Source: Pseudanabaena sp. Chao 1811 (GTDB taxonomy: Bacteria; Cyanobacteriota; Cyanobacteriia; Pseudanabaenales; Pseudanabaenaceae). Taken from it: a stretch of DNA of 64,000 bases. The stretch spans positions 1-64,000 of the forward strand of contig NZ_CP101416.1 in assembly GCF_027942295.1 (NCBI RefSeq), read 5' to 3'. Every line of letters starts with the position of its first letter. Positions within the stretch are counted from its first letter, which is position 1. This document shows, piece by piece, positions 25,380 to 36,164 of the stretch. Under the pieces are notes generated by a model. That model was not told the DNA's origin. It saw nothing but the letters and a program-made list of their open reading frames with translations, and ran no database searches. Made by a program: the position numbers and the translations under genes.

Positions 25380-25904
25380 ATGACTATTGATGACGCACTC
25401 AATATTGTGGATTCCGTTTTGGGAAACAAGAGCCTTAGCACAATCCAAGAGGCTATTTTTCGCCAAACTTGGGAGGGCAAGACCTATTCCGAAATCGCAG
25501 AACAGGCTGGTTATGATGCGGCTTATATTCGTGATGTGGGTTACAAACTATGGCAGTTACTATCAGAAGCCTTTGGCGATCGCGTGACTAAAAATAATTT
25601 GCAAGTGGTATTGCGCCGCTATAGCAATCGCACGATGCAGGAGCGATCGCTACAGGTTAGTAATGCTATTCCCATTAGCATGAATTACCCCACGGCTCCC
25701 GTTAATTTACCGATCGCCACGGAGTCCTTCAGTCAAGAAATTAGTAATGGCGCGGCAAAGCTCTTGCAGTTGCTATCACGACTTTTGACTGAACCCATTG
25801 GCGATCGCCACGTTAATCAATATTTACAGCAGATGCACGACGCAGGTACAGACTCAGCTTTGAAATTGACAATTACAGTAAACCTCAGCATGGCAGCAGA
25901 ATAA
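25380..25904 (+). CDS. Stand-alone HTH protein of the vWA-MoxR-associated (vMAP) N-terminal type
   Basis: From the ATG at 25380, preceded by GAGGAAAAC (a GTG lies 12 bases upstream), the product has 174 residues. Residues 1-80 match the helical/HTH domain found at the N-terminus of large cyanobacterial STAND, caspase-like or WD40 proteins: TIQEAIFRQTWEGKTYSEIAE, then GYDAAYIRDVGYKLWQLLSE and VTKNNLQVVLRRY. In those proteins it is followed by effector or sensor domains. Here it is followed by about 90 residues with a Leu-rich helix ([13 protein letters not shown]) and a beta-like end (LKLTITVNLSMAAE). Function unknown; it may bind DNA or act as an adaptor. Confidence 0.75.
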   Translation: MTIDDALNIVDSVLGNKSLSTIQEAIFRQTWEGKTYSEIAEQAGYDAAYIRDVGYKLWQLLSEAFGDRVTKNNLQVVLRRYSNRTMQERSLQVSNAIPISMNYPTAPVNLPIATESFSQEISNGAAKLLQLLSRLLTEPIGDRHVNQYLQQMHDAGTDSALKLTITVNLSMAAE

Positions 25905-25935
25905 AAAAAGCCCGCGCAATGCGCGGGCTTTTTTT
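25903..25935. terminator. Shared bidirectional terminator
   Basis: A perfect 15-bp stem (AAAAAAAGCCCGCGC and complement, AAT loop) carries A and T runs on both sides. It overlaps the stop codons of both convergent genes. Confidence 0.92.
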
Positions 25936-27208
25936 AGTTAATAGCTTTACTGGCAATGTCTTTACGGTAATACATACCATCGTAAGCAATAAAATCAACA
26001 GCACTATAAACATTCGTAATTGCCTTGCGAATGTCATCACCTAGCGCTGTCACACCCAGAACTCTGCCCCCATTAGTGACTAACGCATTATTTTTGAGCT
26101 TAGTACCCGATTGAAAGACAAAAGCACCAATGTCTTCAGCCTTGCCGATACCTGTGACAAATTGACCAACTTCTACCTTGTCAGGATAGCCATCTGCGGC
26201 TGTAACCACACAGACTGAAGCCTGATTTTTCCATTGCAATGGTGCAAAGCTATCGAGTCGTCCCTCAACACAAGCTAAAAGCAAATCATCGAGATTGTCA
26301 TCAAGTAAGGGCAGTACCGCCTGTGTTTCAGGATCGCCAAATCGACAATTAAACTCCACCACCTTGGGTTCCCCCTCAGGTGTGACCATTAAACCTGCAT
26401 AGAGACAGCCACGATAGTCAATACCTCTCGCACTCAAAGCCGCGATCGCAGGTTCTAAAACTTGGGTCTGTACCTTTGCCATTAACTCAGGTGTCGCGAT
26501 CGGCGCAGGGGCATAGGCTCCCATCCCACCCGTGTTGGGACCCGTATCACCATCACCGAGGCGTTTGTGATCTTGGGCAGGAATTAGGGGTCGAATGGTT
26601 TTGCCATCGGTAATCGCGAGGACAGATACTTCCTGCCCTGTCATAAACTCTTCAATGACCACCGTTTCGCCTGCGGAGCCAAATTGTCCCGAAAAGATAC
26701 GGTCTAGAGCAGCGATCGCTTCATCAATCTCCATCGCCACGGTTACACCCTTACCACTGGCTAAGCCATCAGCCTTAATGACGATTGGCGCTCCCTGTTC
26801 ATGCACATAGGCTTGGGCAGATTCAAGATTGTTGAAGGTGGCACTAGCTGCTGTAGGAATATTCGCTTCCTGCATGAGTTGCTTTGCCCAAGACTTACTT
26901 GCCTCGATCTGAGCACCTTCTTTAGTGGGACCAAAAATTAATGCTTCCGCAGCTTGGAAATAATCAACAATACCAAGCGCTAACGGCAGTTCAGGTCCCA
27001 CAATCGTGAAACCTACCCCCTGCACCTGAGCAAAACGCAACATACCCTCAAAGTCATCGATACTCAGAGAAACGTTTTGACAGTTGGGCATAGTTGCCGT
27101 ACCACCATTTCCTGGTATGCAAAAGACGCGATCGATATTTGGAGATTGCAGCAGTTTCCAAGCTAAGGCGTGTTCTCTACCGCCACTGCCAACTACGAGG
27201 ACTTTCAA
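25934..27208 (-). CDS. purD: Phosphoribosylamine-glycine ligase
   Basis: This 424-residue GAR synthetase catalyses the second step of purine synthesis, joining glycine to phosphoribosylamine with ATP. The start MKVLVVGSGGREHALAWKL is diagnostic, followed by the ATP-grasp domain (KADGLASGKGVTVA, then VVIEEFMTGQEVS), the PLIPAQDHKRLGDGDTGPNTGGMG block and NCRFGDPETQAVLP. It is full length and stands alone. Its stop codon is inside the terminator shared with the HTH gene. Confidence 0.97.
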   Translation of the reverse strand: MKVLVVGSGGREHALAWKLLQSPNIDRVFCIPGNGGTATMPNCQNVSLSIDDFEGMLRFAQVQGVGFTIVGPELPLALGIVDYFQAAEALIFGPTKEGAQIEASKSWAKQLMQEANIPTAASATFNNLESAQAYVHEQGAPIVIKADGLASGKGVTVAMEIDEAIAALDRIFSGQFGSAGETVVIEEFMTGQEVSVLAITDGKTIRPLIPAQDHKRLGDGDTGPNTGGMGAYAPAPIATPELMAKVQTQVLEPAIAALSARGIDYRGCLYAGLMVTPEGEPKVVEFNCRFGDPETQAVLPLLDDNLDDLLLACVEGRLDSFAPLQWKNQASVCVVTAADGYPDKVEVGQFVTGIGKAEDIGAFVFQSGTKLKNNALVTNGGRVLGVTALGDDIRKAITNVYSAVDFIAYDGMYYRKDIASKAIN

Positions 27209-27428
27209 ATTACACCTTTAATGCTCACACTAGTTATGCTTTCTTGGGGGTTATGGCATGTAGCACTTTGCACTGCACACCATAACTTTCATGCAATTTG
27301 CAACTTCAGAAAGCTCTGGTTGATCAGATTATTTGCAATGACTAGCTACTCGATTTAACTGTTCGAGCAGCATCAGAAGTTCAAAAAATCTAATTTGACA
27401 GGAACTTATTATACCTAAGGAATAGATC

Positions 27429-28043
27429 CTATGCGAATTTCATAGTAATTTCATCACTAAAGCTTGCCTTCTTGCTGAATTCAAAAGCACCAGCGACAGA
27501 ACCCCAAATATGCTCATCAGTTTCTACGCTATAGCCGCGATCAAGGCTACTGTAGCTGTTTTCTGTAACTTCAAAGTCAATCGTCAGGTAGGTATTGACA
27601 CCTTTGCGGGTAAGACAACATTTTTTGCCTGGTTCGACAGTACCCTTAAAGGTCTTGTCATCGGCACGATGTACCCACTGTGTGCAACCGTGGAGTTGAT
27701 CGATCGCTTCAGCATCAATTGCCGCTAAGCGATCGCGATCGCGACTCGCCCCAAAAAAGGTTTCTGCATTTTTCAGGCGATAGTTGAGGATTTCAATGCG
27801 ATCGTTGGCATAGGTCAAATGTAATACGGCTGTGCGATAGGGGTGGTTTAGCTCATAGTCATAGGCTTGCTCAAGGTATAGCCACACACCATCTTCGGTA
27901 ATCGGATTGGGTAAGGCACGGACACCCACACGAATATGGGCAAAAAATGGAGGGTTTTCGATCGCCTGCTCCCAATTACTATGATCACCTGCTAGCCATT
28001 GAGCAAGGACATAGACATCCGTGGGATTAGTTACAACTGTCAT
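27429..28043 (-). CDS. cpcT: CpcT/CpeT-family phycobiliprotein lyase
   Basis: The 204-residue protein belongs to the CpcT/CpeT (calycin-fold) bilin lyases. Visible family blocks are LAQWLAGDHSNWEQA, HIRVGVRALPN, GVWLYLEQAYDYELNHPYR and the CTQWVHRADDKTFKG region with two cysteines ahead of GKKCCLTRKG. CpcT attaches phycocyanobilin to Cys-153/155 of the phycocyanin beta subunit; CpeT does the same for phycoerythrin. The subtype is not certain. It is unlinked to cpcG and the CpcS-type gene 24 kb away. A hairpin transposon-like element lies just upstream of the start. Confidence 0.88.
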   Translation of the reverse strand: MTVVTNPTDVYVLAQWLAGDHSNWEQAIENPPFFAHIRVGVRALPNPITEDGVWLYLEQAYDYELNHPYRTAVLHLTYANDRIEILNYRLKNAETFFGASRDRDRLAAIDAEAIDQLHGCTQWVHRADDKTFKGTVEPGKKCCLTRKGVNTYLTIDFEVTENSYSSLDRGYSVETDEHIWGSVAGAFEFSKKASFSDEITMKFA

Positions 28044-28082
28044 GGTTTATTAAAAAAGAATATGTATAAAGAATATGTATTA

Positions 28083-28193
28083 ACGTCAGTTCGACCAAGG
28101 CGGAAAATGGTAAAAATCGCTAAGCGATTTTTACCATTTTCCGCCATTTGCGCGGCGCGAAGCGCCGCGCAAATGGCGTTATCGAACTCACGT
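28083..28193 (-). mobile_element. 111-bp MITE-like element R1 with target duplication (copy b)
   Basis: Terminal inverted repeats ACGTCAGTTCGA and TCGAACTCACGT enclose two perfect hairpins: 28100-28144 (21-bp stem, TAA loop) and 28142-28178 (17-bp GC-rich stem, GAA loop). The direct repeat TGTATTA lies at 28076-28082 and again at 28194-28200, as expected of a target-site duplication. No transposase is encoded. A second full copy of equal length is at 31797-31907 in the opposite orientation. Confidence 0.85.
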
Positions 28194-28266
28194 TGTATTA
28201 TGGGCGGCTCCGCCACATCCACACAATTCTATAGCAGTCCTAAATAATTTGTAGATTTTTGGGTTT

Positions 28267-28299
28267 GTGGAAGCGCACCCCTTCGGGGTACGCTTCCAC
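28267..28299. terminator. Hairpin between the MITE and the kinase gene
   Basis: The 15-bp arms GTGGAAGCGCACCCC and GGGGTACGCTTCCAC pair with one mismatch around a TTC loop. It lies 51 bases past the kinase stop and may end that transcript, but lacks a T tract. Confidence 0.45.
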
Positions 28300-28349
28300 G
28301 GATTGCTACATGACGGGAAGTGATTAAGCGTAACGCCAGTGATCGTAAT

Positions 28350-31300
28350 TCATGACTGGCGATCGCTAACGATCCGCACTATATCTTGGATACTAATGGG
28401 CTTGCTAATGTAGTCATTCATACCTGCATCTAGACAAGCTTGATGATCTACAGCCATTGCATTAGCCGTCATCGCCACAATCCGCACATTGGCATTTTGA
28501 GCAGTTTGCCGAATTAATTTCGTTGCCGTTAAGCCGTCCATTTCAGGCATTTGGATATCCATAAAGATGAGGTCATAGGCATAGTCAGTAGTCGCTTGTA
28601 AAGCTTCTAAGCCATTGTTGACGACACTTACTTCATAACCAAGTTTTTTAAGTATTAAGCTCGCAATCATTTGATTGATGGGATTATCTTCAACTAGCAA
28701 AATATTTAACGGAAATTTTTCTGCCATTTTGCGATCGATGCGATCCATCAGAGGCTGTTCATCTGAAGATAATTGCTGCTCGATCGCATCAGCGAGCAAT
28801 ACCGTGATCGTGAAGTAAAATATTGAACCCTGCGTATTGAGATTGGTTTCCCAACCCAATGGGGGATTACCAGCAATTTTCCCGAAACTCTCTACCCAAA
28901 TAACACCACCCATCATTTCGACCAAACGTTTGCTGATGGCTAGTCCTAAGCCAGTCCCACCATATTTACGACTAATGGAAGCATCGGCTTGCATGAAGGG
29001 TTGAAATAATTTATCAAGGCGATCGCCTTGAATACCAATCCCTGTATCAGCGATCGCAAAATTGAGCTGATATTCGCTTAGCGTAGATGAACCAAATGGC
29101 GACAACAATTCTCCAGTAACGGTCAGCGAAATTTGTCCCCTTTGGGTAAATTTAACGGCATTACCGATTAGATTTAAGAGTATTTGGCGGAGACGAGTAG
29201 CATCACCAATCATCAACTCAGGAAGATCTGGAGCAAATTCATATTGAAGATTTAGATGTTTAGCTTGGGCTTGACTTTCTAGCAGCTTACACACTGCAAT
29301 CACAACTTCTTCCAAATCAAAGGATTTTACTTCTATGTCTAACTGACCTGACTCAATTTTTGAGAAATCGAGAATATCATTGATCACAACTAACAGAGCA
29401 TCGCCACTATCCTTAATCGTTTTTACAAAATCTGCTTGCTCTTCATCAAGTTCAGTAGTTTCAAGAAGTTGTGCCATACCAATGACACCATTCATGGGCG
29501 TGCGAATCTCATGACTCATATTTGCGAGAAATGCACTCTTCGCTTTATTGGCAGCTTCGGCGGCTTCAACAGCTCTAGCTAATTCTATTTCCACTTGTTT
29601 GCGATTGGTAATATCTCGCACAATTACTAAGCATTCATCAGGACTACAGGGAGATACTCGGACTTCTTCATAGGTTAATTTACCGTATTTCAGAATTTGA
29701 TGTTCCCAAACCTGTAGCTCTCCCGTTGCTAAAGCCTGCTCAATTTTCTGTAGCTCAAATTTTAGCAAGTCGGGCGGTAAGACTTCTGAGAGATGTGTCG
29801 TAACAGGAATATATTTGCCTGAGTCCTCATTCACGGGTGGAATCGAGCTATAGCAAGTTCCATCTCTACCAATTCTCAGCAGAAGATCAGGAATCGCATT
29901 GAGAATAGCACGATTAGTTGCCTCACTATTTTGAAGTTGGATTTCAGTTTTTTTGCGATCGGCATCAAGCCTCGCCCTTTCGCTAATATCTCTACCGATG
30001 ATCACCAAACCCTTACGACTACCATCGGCATTGAAGAGTGGCAACTTAACGACCTCAAAAGTACGATGGTTTCCATCACGTTGGGGAACAGACTCTTCTA
30101 CATAACTAAGTTCTTTACGCTGCCAAACAAGTTCATCAGTGACAGCACAGTAAATTAGAGCATCATGATAGAAAGCATTCAACTTTGCCATATCACCATC
30201 AGTTTTACCAAAATAATCATCGGGTATTTCAAATAGGTCTAGCCCTTGCCGATTGACGATTAAGTATTTACCTTCTCCATCCTTCATGAAGATCGCATCT
30301 GGAACAGCTTCGACAAGGATATTGAGCCAATATGCCTTATCTTGCAATTCCAAGTTTTTGTTGTCTAGCAGTTGTCGCAATTGCTCAGACATTTGATTAA
30401 ATGCTGCTGATAGGGAATTAACTTCGGAGATAGCGCTATCTTCGGCTAAAGATTCGATCCATTTTCCCTCTGCTATAGCTTGACTAGATTCCCGTATCCG
30501 TAAAATCGGAGTTGCAATCCAATGTGCTGAGATCAAACCTATGAGAATCGCAAATAATAGTGTGATGAGAATCAAGCCAATCGTCTGATTTGTACTAGAT
30601 TGGATTTCAGACATAAAGTCCGACTCTGGCACAACTGTAACAATTAGCCAATCCAAGCCATCTTGATTTTGGTAAGAGGTAACATAGACAAACTGTCGTT
30701 GTTGATTGACCACCACGCTTAACGGCGGCATCGCTTTGAGTGAACGCAAGTTCCCCAATTGATTAAGTAGATGCTTGGTGATCTCTCGCGTGCGGGGATC
30801 TTTGCTATTGATAGCAGCTAAACGTCTAGGAGTAAGATTAAGATGACTTGTATGGGAGGGTTCTAGGGTCGAAGTCGCTACCAAATCGCCAGATCGCTCG
30901 ATGATAAATATTTGTCCTGTTGGCGAAATATGGAGTTGATTGAGAAATGTACTGACATCTGAGAGTAGAAAATATGCCGCGAAAGCTCCCTGTAGCTCAC
31001 CATTACTCTGATAGATCGGAGCCACTGACCATATACCTAGTACTTGCAAAGCCTGAGTTACTTGGATCGGTGTCCAAGTTTGTTTCCCAGCATCTTTAGC
31101 ATAGCGATACCAAGGTAATTGCAGAACGTTAACAGGATTTGTATACACCAGTTTGGTTGGTTGACCATTAGAATCCACTAAAAAGAATTTTCGTTGTAAT
31201 GATTCAGGAGATGTTACATTCCCAAAAAAGATTGTGCCAAGAGGCAGATTTTCTCCCGTCAGTTTCTGAACTTGCTTCTGAAGCTCCTCACTCAAAATCC

Positions 31301-31679
31301 TCCCATAAGAAACTTGCGTACCTGTTTGATTCGTGAAGAAATTCCCTGATAGTGATGGATACAATAGGGTTTGCTGCCATAAATGTTGCTGAATCTGTTT
31401 AGGATCATTAGGATTTAAGGTTCCTTGCTTTACGGCTAGAGAATTTGCCGCTACGACATCATGGGGCAGGGACAAATAATGATTGAGACGATCGCTTACT
31501 CGCTCTGAAGTCTGACGCAAGAGCTGATTTGCTAAATTTTCGATCGCTGACTGACCACTCCGATAGGACAAATAACCCACCAGTCCTACGGCACTGACAC
31601 TTAGCACCACAAATGGAACCGTTAGCACTAAGTTAAGGGGAACATTTGGGAATAGCGATCGCTTGCGGTAATGGCTCAT
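28350..31679 (-). CDS. Hybrid sensor histidine kinase (Cache-HAMP-2xPAS-HisKA-HATPase-REC)
   Basis: The 1109-residue protein starts [15 protein letters not shown] (ATG at 31679; a GTG 27 bases upstream is weaker because the paralogues start like this). Layout: membrane helix 14-38, extracytoplasmic double-Cache region about 45-350, helix about 365-385, HAMP to about 440, PAS 450-570 and 580-700. HisKA has H722 in [13 protein letters not shown], HATPase has [10 protein letters not shown] and [11 protein letters not shown], and the receiver (992-1106) has D1041 in [11 protein letters not shown]. It closely resembles the kinases at 31969 and 40219. It has no Hpt domain, so a separate Hpt protein is needed to pass the phosphate on. 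Confidence 0.93.
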   Translation of the reverse strand: MSHYRKRSLFPNVPLNLVLTVPFVVLSVSAVGLVGYLSYRSGQSAIENLANQLLRQTSERVSDRLNHYLSLPHDVVAANSLAVKQGTLNPNDPKQIQQHLWQQTLLYPSLSGNFFTNQTGTQVSYGRILSEELQKQVQKLTGENLPLGTIFFGNVTSPESLQRKFFLVDSNGQPTKLVYTNPVNVLQLPWYRYAKDAGKQTWTPIQVTQALQVLGIWSVAPIYQSNGELQGAFAAYFLLSDVSTFLNQLHISPTGQIFIIERSGDLVATSTLEPSHTSHLNLTPRRLAAINSKDPRTREITKHLLNQLGNLRSLKAMPPLSVVVNQQRQFVYVTSYQNQDGLDWLIVTVVPESDFMSEIQSSTNQTIGLILITLLFAILIGLISAHWIATPILRIRESSQAIAEGKWIESLAEDSAISEVNSLSAAFNQMSEQLRQLLDNKNLELQDKAYWLNILVEAVPDAIFMKDGEGKYLIVNRQGLDLFEIPDDYFGKTDGDMAKLNAFYHDALIYCAVTDELVWQRKELSYVEESVPQRDGNHRTFEVVKLPLFNADGSRKGLVIIGRDISERARLDADRKKTEIQLQNSEATNRAILNAIPDLLLRIGRDGTCYSSIPPVNEDSGKYIPVTTHLSEVLPPDLLKFELQKIEQALATGELQVWEHQILKYGKLTYEEVRVSPCSPDECLVIVRDITNRKQVEIELARAVEAAEAANKAKSAFLANMSHEIRTPMNGVIGMAQLLETTELDEEQADFVKTIKDSGDALLVVINDILDFSKIESGQLDIEVKSFDLEEVVIAVCKLLESQAQAKHLNLQYEFAPDLPELMIGDATRLRQILLNLIGNAVKFTQRGQISLTVTGELLSPFGSSTLSEYQLNFAIADTGIGIQGDRLDKLFQPFMQADASISRKYGGTGLGLAISKRLVEMMGGVIWVESFGKIAGNPPLGWETNLNTQGSIFYFTITVLLADAIEQQLSSDEQPLMDRIDRKMAEKFPLNILLVEDNPINQMIASLILKKLGYEVSVVNNGLEALQATTDYAYDLIFMDIQMPEMDGLTATKLIRQTAQNANVRIVAMTANAMAVDHQACLDAGMNDYISKPISIQDIVRIVSDRQS

Positions 31680-31796
31680 TGAGACTGTTTTGGCAGCGCT
31701 TTGCACTGGAGTAAGAGCTAGTGTTTTTAAAAGTGTTATTTTGCGAGAATTTCAACAAAAATATTGATAGTTCATTTTATAGCACAGAGCTAATAT

Positions 31797-31907
31797 ACGT
31801 GAGTTCGATAACGCCATTTGCGCGGCGCGAAGTGCCGCGCAAATGGCGGAAAATGGTAAAAATCGCTTAGCGATTTTTACCATTTTCCACCTTCGTCGAA
31901 CTGACGT
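31797..31907 (+). mobile_element. 111-bp MITE-like element R1 with target duplication (copy c)
   Basis: Terminal repeats ACGTGAGTTCGA and TCGAACTGACGT enclose the same two hairpins as copy b, in reverse order. The direct repeat TAATAT lies at 31791-31796 and 31908-31913. It sits between two kinase genes. One hairpin arm has G-T changes (GTGCC against GGCGC), so this copy is slightly diverged. Confidence 0.85.
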
Positions 31908-31930
31908 TAATATGGGTAGTCCTAAGGACT

Positions 31931-31977
31931 TCTAGGTAAGGGTGGGCGGCGCTTCGCGCCGCCCACCCTTACCTAGA
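31931..31977 (-). terminator. 22-bp perfect hairpin overlapping the kinase stop codon
   Basis: Arms 31931-31952 and 31956-31977 pair perfectly around a TTC loop. The right arm contains the last codons and TAA stop of the 1381-residue kinase. A related stem (GGATGGGCGGCGC type) is at 52719, and both are next to AGTCCTAA / TTAGGACT sequence. Confidence 0.6.
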
Positions 31978-34900
31978 GTTGATCGAGGAAACTATACGCA
32001 TTATTTCTTGGATGCTAATCGGTTTGCTAGCGTAGTCATTCATACCTGCATCCAAGCAAGCTTGACGATCTTCAGGCATAGCATCGGCGGTCATAGCAAC
32101 AATCCATACCTGACTTTTTAAATCATTGCGAATTATCTTTGTGGCAGTTATACCATCCATTTGTGGCATTTGCACATCCATCAAAACTAGGTCATAGTCA
32201 TGATTTTGGACAGCTTGGATCGCTTCTAAGCCATTGTTGGCGATCGCCTCAATTTGATAGCCTAGTCGTTTAAACATTGAGCTAGCAACTATTTGATTAA
32301 CTTGATTATCTTCAGCTAGGAGAATCCGCAAAGGGATTTTCTCTGCCATTTTGCTATCAATAGGAACTTCTGTTTTCACAGCTAGTTGAGGTTGTTGACT
32401 GGCGTTGCTGAGAGCCAAATCAATCTCAAAATAAAATGTTGATCCTTGAGGTGTTGTAGAATTTCGAGATTGTAATATCCAATTTTTAGGAGGATTACCA
32501 CCAATGGAACCAAGGCTCTCTAGCCAAATTGTGCCACCCATTAACTCTACTAGACGTTTACTAATTGCTAAGCCTAGTCCAGTCCCACCATATTTCCGAC
32601 TAATAGAAGCATCGGCTTGGGTGAAGGGCTGAAATAGTCGCTCTAGGCGATCGCTCGGTATGCCAATACCTGTGTCGGTGATCGCAAATCGTAGCTCATA
32701 ACTTTCCTTTGTCCCTGACCATGCAGAGTCTGATTTAAGCAAGGTTGCATCTTGCGTCTTTGATTTTTCATGGGAGATGAGCATCTTCCATCTACCACTT
32801 ACTGAGATAGAAACCTGACCATTTTGAGTAAATTTAACCGCATTACCTACTAAATTTAGGAGGATTTGCCGTAGGCGGGAGCGATCGCCCAGCAAAATCT
32901 TAGGAATATCAGGCGCGATCATATATTGCAGATCAATCTGTCTCTCGATCGCTTGATTTTCTAATAATTTACACACTCCTTTGACTACATCTTCCAACAC
33001 AAAATCCTTTGCTTCTAGTTCTAAAAGTCCTGATTCGATTTTCGAGAAGTCCAGAATATCATTGATAATCGTCAAGAGAGCTTCGCCACTATCTTTGATA
33101 ATTTTTACAAAATTATTTTGTTCAGTAGTGAGCTGTGTAGTTGCCAAAAGTTGAGTCATACCAATTACACCATTCATTGGTGTACGAATCTCATGGCTCA
33201 TGCTTGCCAGAAATTCACTCTTTACTCTAGTGGCTTCTTCGGCAGCAGCTTTTGCTTTTGCTAGAGCAAGTTCCGTTTGTTTGCGTGTAGTAATATCCAC
33301 TACACGCACTAGTTGAAACTGTCTATTATCAAATGTAATTGGCTTAGCAGAAAGATCTCCCCAAAATTCATTCCCTTTAAGAGTGATATATTCTACTTCT
33401 AGACTCCAGAAACCTTTTTGGTTAACTTCTTGGGTAATGTTGGAGATTTCTTGAGGCGTAAATGGTCGCTTTTGGAGAATACTCCCTTCGATATCAATCA
33501 GATCAGCTTTACTGTCTGCTTCAAAGAGTTTCACAGCTTGCTGATTACAGTCTAAGGTGCGAATAGTCTCGCCATCGACTAAGAACAACGCATCACTAGA
33601 CTCATTAAAAATGATTTCTCGCAAATCTCGACTTTGAGTTAACTGCTGTTCTAGAAGCTTGCGATCGCTAATATCTCGACAAATACAAAAACTAAGAGCT
33701 TGACCATGCCAATCTACTAAGTTTGTACTAATTTCTACATCATAAACAGAGCCATCTTTGCGGCGATGACGGGTTTCAAACCTATTGAAACATAATTCAT
33801 GGGTTTCGATTGTTCGGTCAAGTTCCTCCTCGGTAAAATAAGCATCAAAATCTTTAACATTTAAAGTAGTTATTTCTTCTAAAGAATAACCAAGCATTCT
33901 CGCAAAACTATCATTAGCTTCAATAACATTATATGATTGATCTAGAATCACAATGCCATCCATAGAAGCATCAAATAAAGCTTTACGTCGAAAGCTTTCT
34001 TCAGCAAGGGCAATTTCCGCTTGTTTGCGGGCAGTGACATCTAGAACGATACCATAACGAGCAACTTCTCCATTTTTGCGATACTCATAATCAATATTTT
34101 CGTTGTCATCTTGTTCTGATCGGGAATTGACTTGCACCCACTTCAGTTTTCCTGAGGGAGTCACAATCCGCCATTCATACTGTAAGGGTGTCATCGTTTG
34201 GAAACTATGATCAATGGCTTGGTTTAAACCGTCACGATCTTCTGGTAGATACTGTTGATAAATGAGGCTAGGATTTTGCATTACCTGTTCGACACTAAGT
34301 TCATTGAGAGCTTCCACTCCTGAACTAACGTATTCAAAATAACTAGAACCATCTGGTCTCTGAACTACGATGTAAATGACTCCAGGGATGGACAAGGATA
34401 TCTTTTGTAGTTTCGCTTCACTTTGGCGAAGGGCTGACTCGGTGCGTTTGCGATCGCTAATATCGACATGGATCAACACCACTCCGTGGGGATCGACAGA
34501 AAGGGGAGCCGCACTGACACTAAACCAACGCAAAACCCCATCAGTACAGACAATTCCTGTTTCCACATCACAAACAACGGATTTACTTCTCAAAGCTCGA
34601 ATGCAAGCATATTCTTCGACAGGCATTGGCGAACCATCGGGACGGATGACCTTAGGATTAGGCTTCGATCCAACGTCACATTCTTGTGGTAATGCTAGAG
34701 GTTTGCCCAACCAACCTTCAGTAACGATATTACTCTCAAGGATGCGACCATATTTATCCGTAATCGAAATGCCGATTGGGGCAGTTTGGAAAAGCACCTT
34801 ATACTTTTCCTGTGATTCTTTGAGCGCAATTGCTACTCGATCAAAGGATTGCTGCACCTGTTTTGCCATTTGATGAAAGGTGCTAGACAATATGTCAATC

Positions 34901-36114
34901 TCGGTAATGACATTATGCTCTGGCAAAATTTCTTGCCAAGTTCCACTAGCGATCGCTTTACTAGCCTGACTAAGTCGCAAAATCGGAGCAGTAATCCAAC
35001 GGGTGGTGATGAGGCTCATCCCTGTAGCAACGATTAAAGTAATTCCACATAACAGAATTGTCCACAAGCGATTAGCTTGGATCTCTGTCATAAAGTCAGA
35101 TTCAGGGATGACAACCACAATGACCCAGTTCAGTCCATTGCGATCATGAATAGGTACAGCTTGGGCAATTTGGCGATCGCCATTAATTTCAAAATCCAAT
35201 TGCTCTAATTGACGAATATTTGCTAAGTCGCCAAAGCGATCGCGTAGATATTTTGCAGCAACACTAATCTGAAGATTGTTGCTATCACTAGCTTTGAGTA
35301 GTTTCCGATCTTTGCCGTTTTGTGATTGGTATGGCTTCTGGGACATTGATGAGGTCGCTACCAATGTTTGATCCCGTTCCATGATAAAAACTGATCCTGA
35401 TTTCAGATCAATGCCGCGCAAGAAATGGCTGATTTCTTCAAGACTACGGATACCATAGGTAACACCCAACAAATCACCATTTTTGAGGTCATAGATAGGT
35501 TCAGCAAGGGCAACTAATAATTCACCAGTGTAGATATGGGGATATACATCTGTCCAAGTAGCTTTTTTCTGTTTTACCGCCACTTGAAACCAAGGGCGCT
35601 GACGGGAATCAAAGTAAGTATCTGTTTGTGTAACCTGAGCAGGGGAACCATCGGGATTAGTGGTGAAAGTTTGGTATTTACCGCCACCATTTGGAGATGC
35701 CCGAATACTAAATGATCCATCCTGCAAAAGTTCTACGGCTCGATGTCCCCCCAAAGAATTACCAAATCCAACAATCGTAATTGGCGATAAAGAGTAAAGC
35801 TGCATCTGTTCCCAAGCCTGTCGCTCTTGGCTAGAGAAATCATCAAAATTCCACAGACCTCGCCTCAGAGCGCTGATATTATTTTTATTGACTTGATCAA
35901 GGGCTTGTAGATAAGTTGTCGTTTTCTCGGTTACACGAGTACTTATTTCCTTATTCAGTCTACTTGCTAGATTATTAACAGACTCTTGCCCACTTCGATA
36001 GGATAGATAAGCGACCAATCCCACAACCCCAAAAATCTGCACTACAAAAGCTAATAGCATTAGCCCCTGTAGAGGGATGCTACGCAGACGAAAGCCTTTG
36101 CTGAAAATAGTCAT
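31969..36114 (-). CDS. Hybrid sensor histidine kinase (Cache-HAMP-4xPAS-HisKA-HATPase-REC)
   Basis: The 1381-residue protein has a membrane helix (about 15-37), an extracytoplasmic Cache region (about 45-335), a second helix (352-372) and HAMP to about 430. Four PAS modules follow at about 430-560, 565-700, 705-825 and 830-945. HisKA has H974 in [13 protein letters not shown], HATPase has [10 protein letters not shown] with an insert (about 1115-1138) and [11 protein letters not shown], and the receiver has D1313 in [11 protein letters not shown]. The N-terminal [19 protein letters not shown] resembles the neighbours. Ligand unknown; several PAS modules suggest integration of internal signals. 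Confidence 0.93.
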   Translation of the reverse strand: MTIFSKGFRLRSIPLQGLMLLAFVVQIFGVVGLVAYLSYRSGQESVNNLASRLNKEISTRVTEKTTTYLQALDQVNKNNISALRRGLWNFDDFSSQERQAWEQMQLYSLSPITIVGFGNSLGGHRAVELLQDGSFSIRASPNGGGKYQTFTTNPDGSPAQVTQTDTYFDSRQRPWFQVAVKQKKATWTDVYPHIYTGELLVALAEPIYDLKNGDLLGVTYGIRSLEEISHFLRGIDLKSGSVFIMERDQTLVATSSMSQKPYQSQNGKDRKLLKASDSNNLQISVAAKYLRDRFGDLANIRQLEQLDFEINGDRQIAQAVPIHDRNGLNWVIVVVIPESDFMTEIQANRLWTILLCGITLIVATGMSLITTRWITAPILRLSQASKAIASGTWQEILPEHNVITEIDILSSTFHQMAKQVQQSFDRVAIALKESQEKYKVLFQTAPIGISITDKYGRILESNIVTEGWLGKPLALPQECDVGSKPNPKVIRPDGSPMPVEEYACIRALRSKSVVCDVETGIVCTDGVLRWFSVSAAPLSVDPHGVVLIHVDISDRKRTESALRQSEAKLQKISLSIPGVIYIVVQRPDGSSYFEYVSSGVEALNELSVEQVMQNPSLIYQQYLPEDRDGLNQAIDHSFQTMTPLQYEWRIVTPSGKLKWVQVNSRSEQDDNENIDYEYRKNGEVARYGIVLDVTARKQAEIALAEESFRRKALFDASMDGIVILDQSYNVIEANDSFARMLGYSLEEITTLNVKDFDAYFTEEELDRTIETHELCFNRFETRHRRKDGSVYDVEISTNLVDWHGQALSFCICRDISDRKLLEQQLTQSRDLREIIFNESSDALFLVDGETIRTLDCNQQAVKLFEADSKADLIDIEGSILQKRPFTPQEISNITQEVNQKGFWSLEVEYITLKGNEFWGDLSAKPITFDNRQFQLVRVVDITTRKQTELALAKAKAAAEEATRVKSEFLASMSHEIRTPMNGVIGMTQLLATTQLTTEQNNFVKIIKDSGEALLTIINDILDFSKIESGLLELEAKDFVLEDVVKGVCKLLENQAIERQIDLQYMIAPDIPKILLGDRSRLRQILLNLVGNAVKFTQNGQVSISVSGRWKMLISHEKSKTQDATLLKSDSAWSGTKESYELRFAITDTGIGIPSDRLERLFQPFTQADASISRKYGGTGLGLAISKRLVELMGGTIWLESLGSIGGNPPKNWILQSRNSTTPQGSTFYFEIDLALSNASQQPQLAVKTEVPIDSKMAEKIPLRILLAEDNQVNQIVASSMFKRLGYQIEAIANNGLEAIQAVQNHDYDLVLMDVQMPQMDGITATKIIRNDLKSQVWIVAMTADAMPEDRQACLDAGMNDYASKPISIQEIMRIVSSINSR

Positions 36115-36164
36115 TGGACGGGGAGAGAAATCAGTAATATATTTACATCATTTTGAGAATATTG

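Noticed and set aside
27999-28247. Plus- and minus-strand ORFs of 60-82 residues across the MITE
   Set aside because: They run through hairpin arms of a non-coding element and have low-complexity, frame-shadow products.
28083-31907. Composite transposon formed by the two inverted R1 copies
   Set aside because: Each copy has its own distinct flanking duplication (TGTATTA and TAATAT), so they inserted independently.
34376-34873. Plus-strand ORF of 165 residues inside the 1381-residue kinase
   Set aside because: It is antisense to well-conserved PAS domains and looks like a codon-usage shadow.
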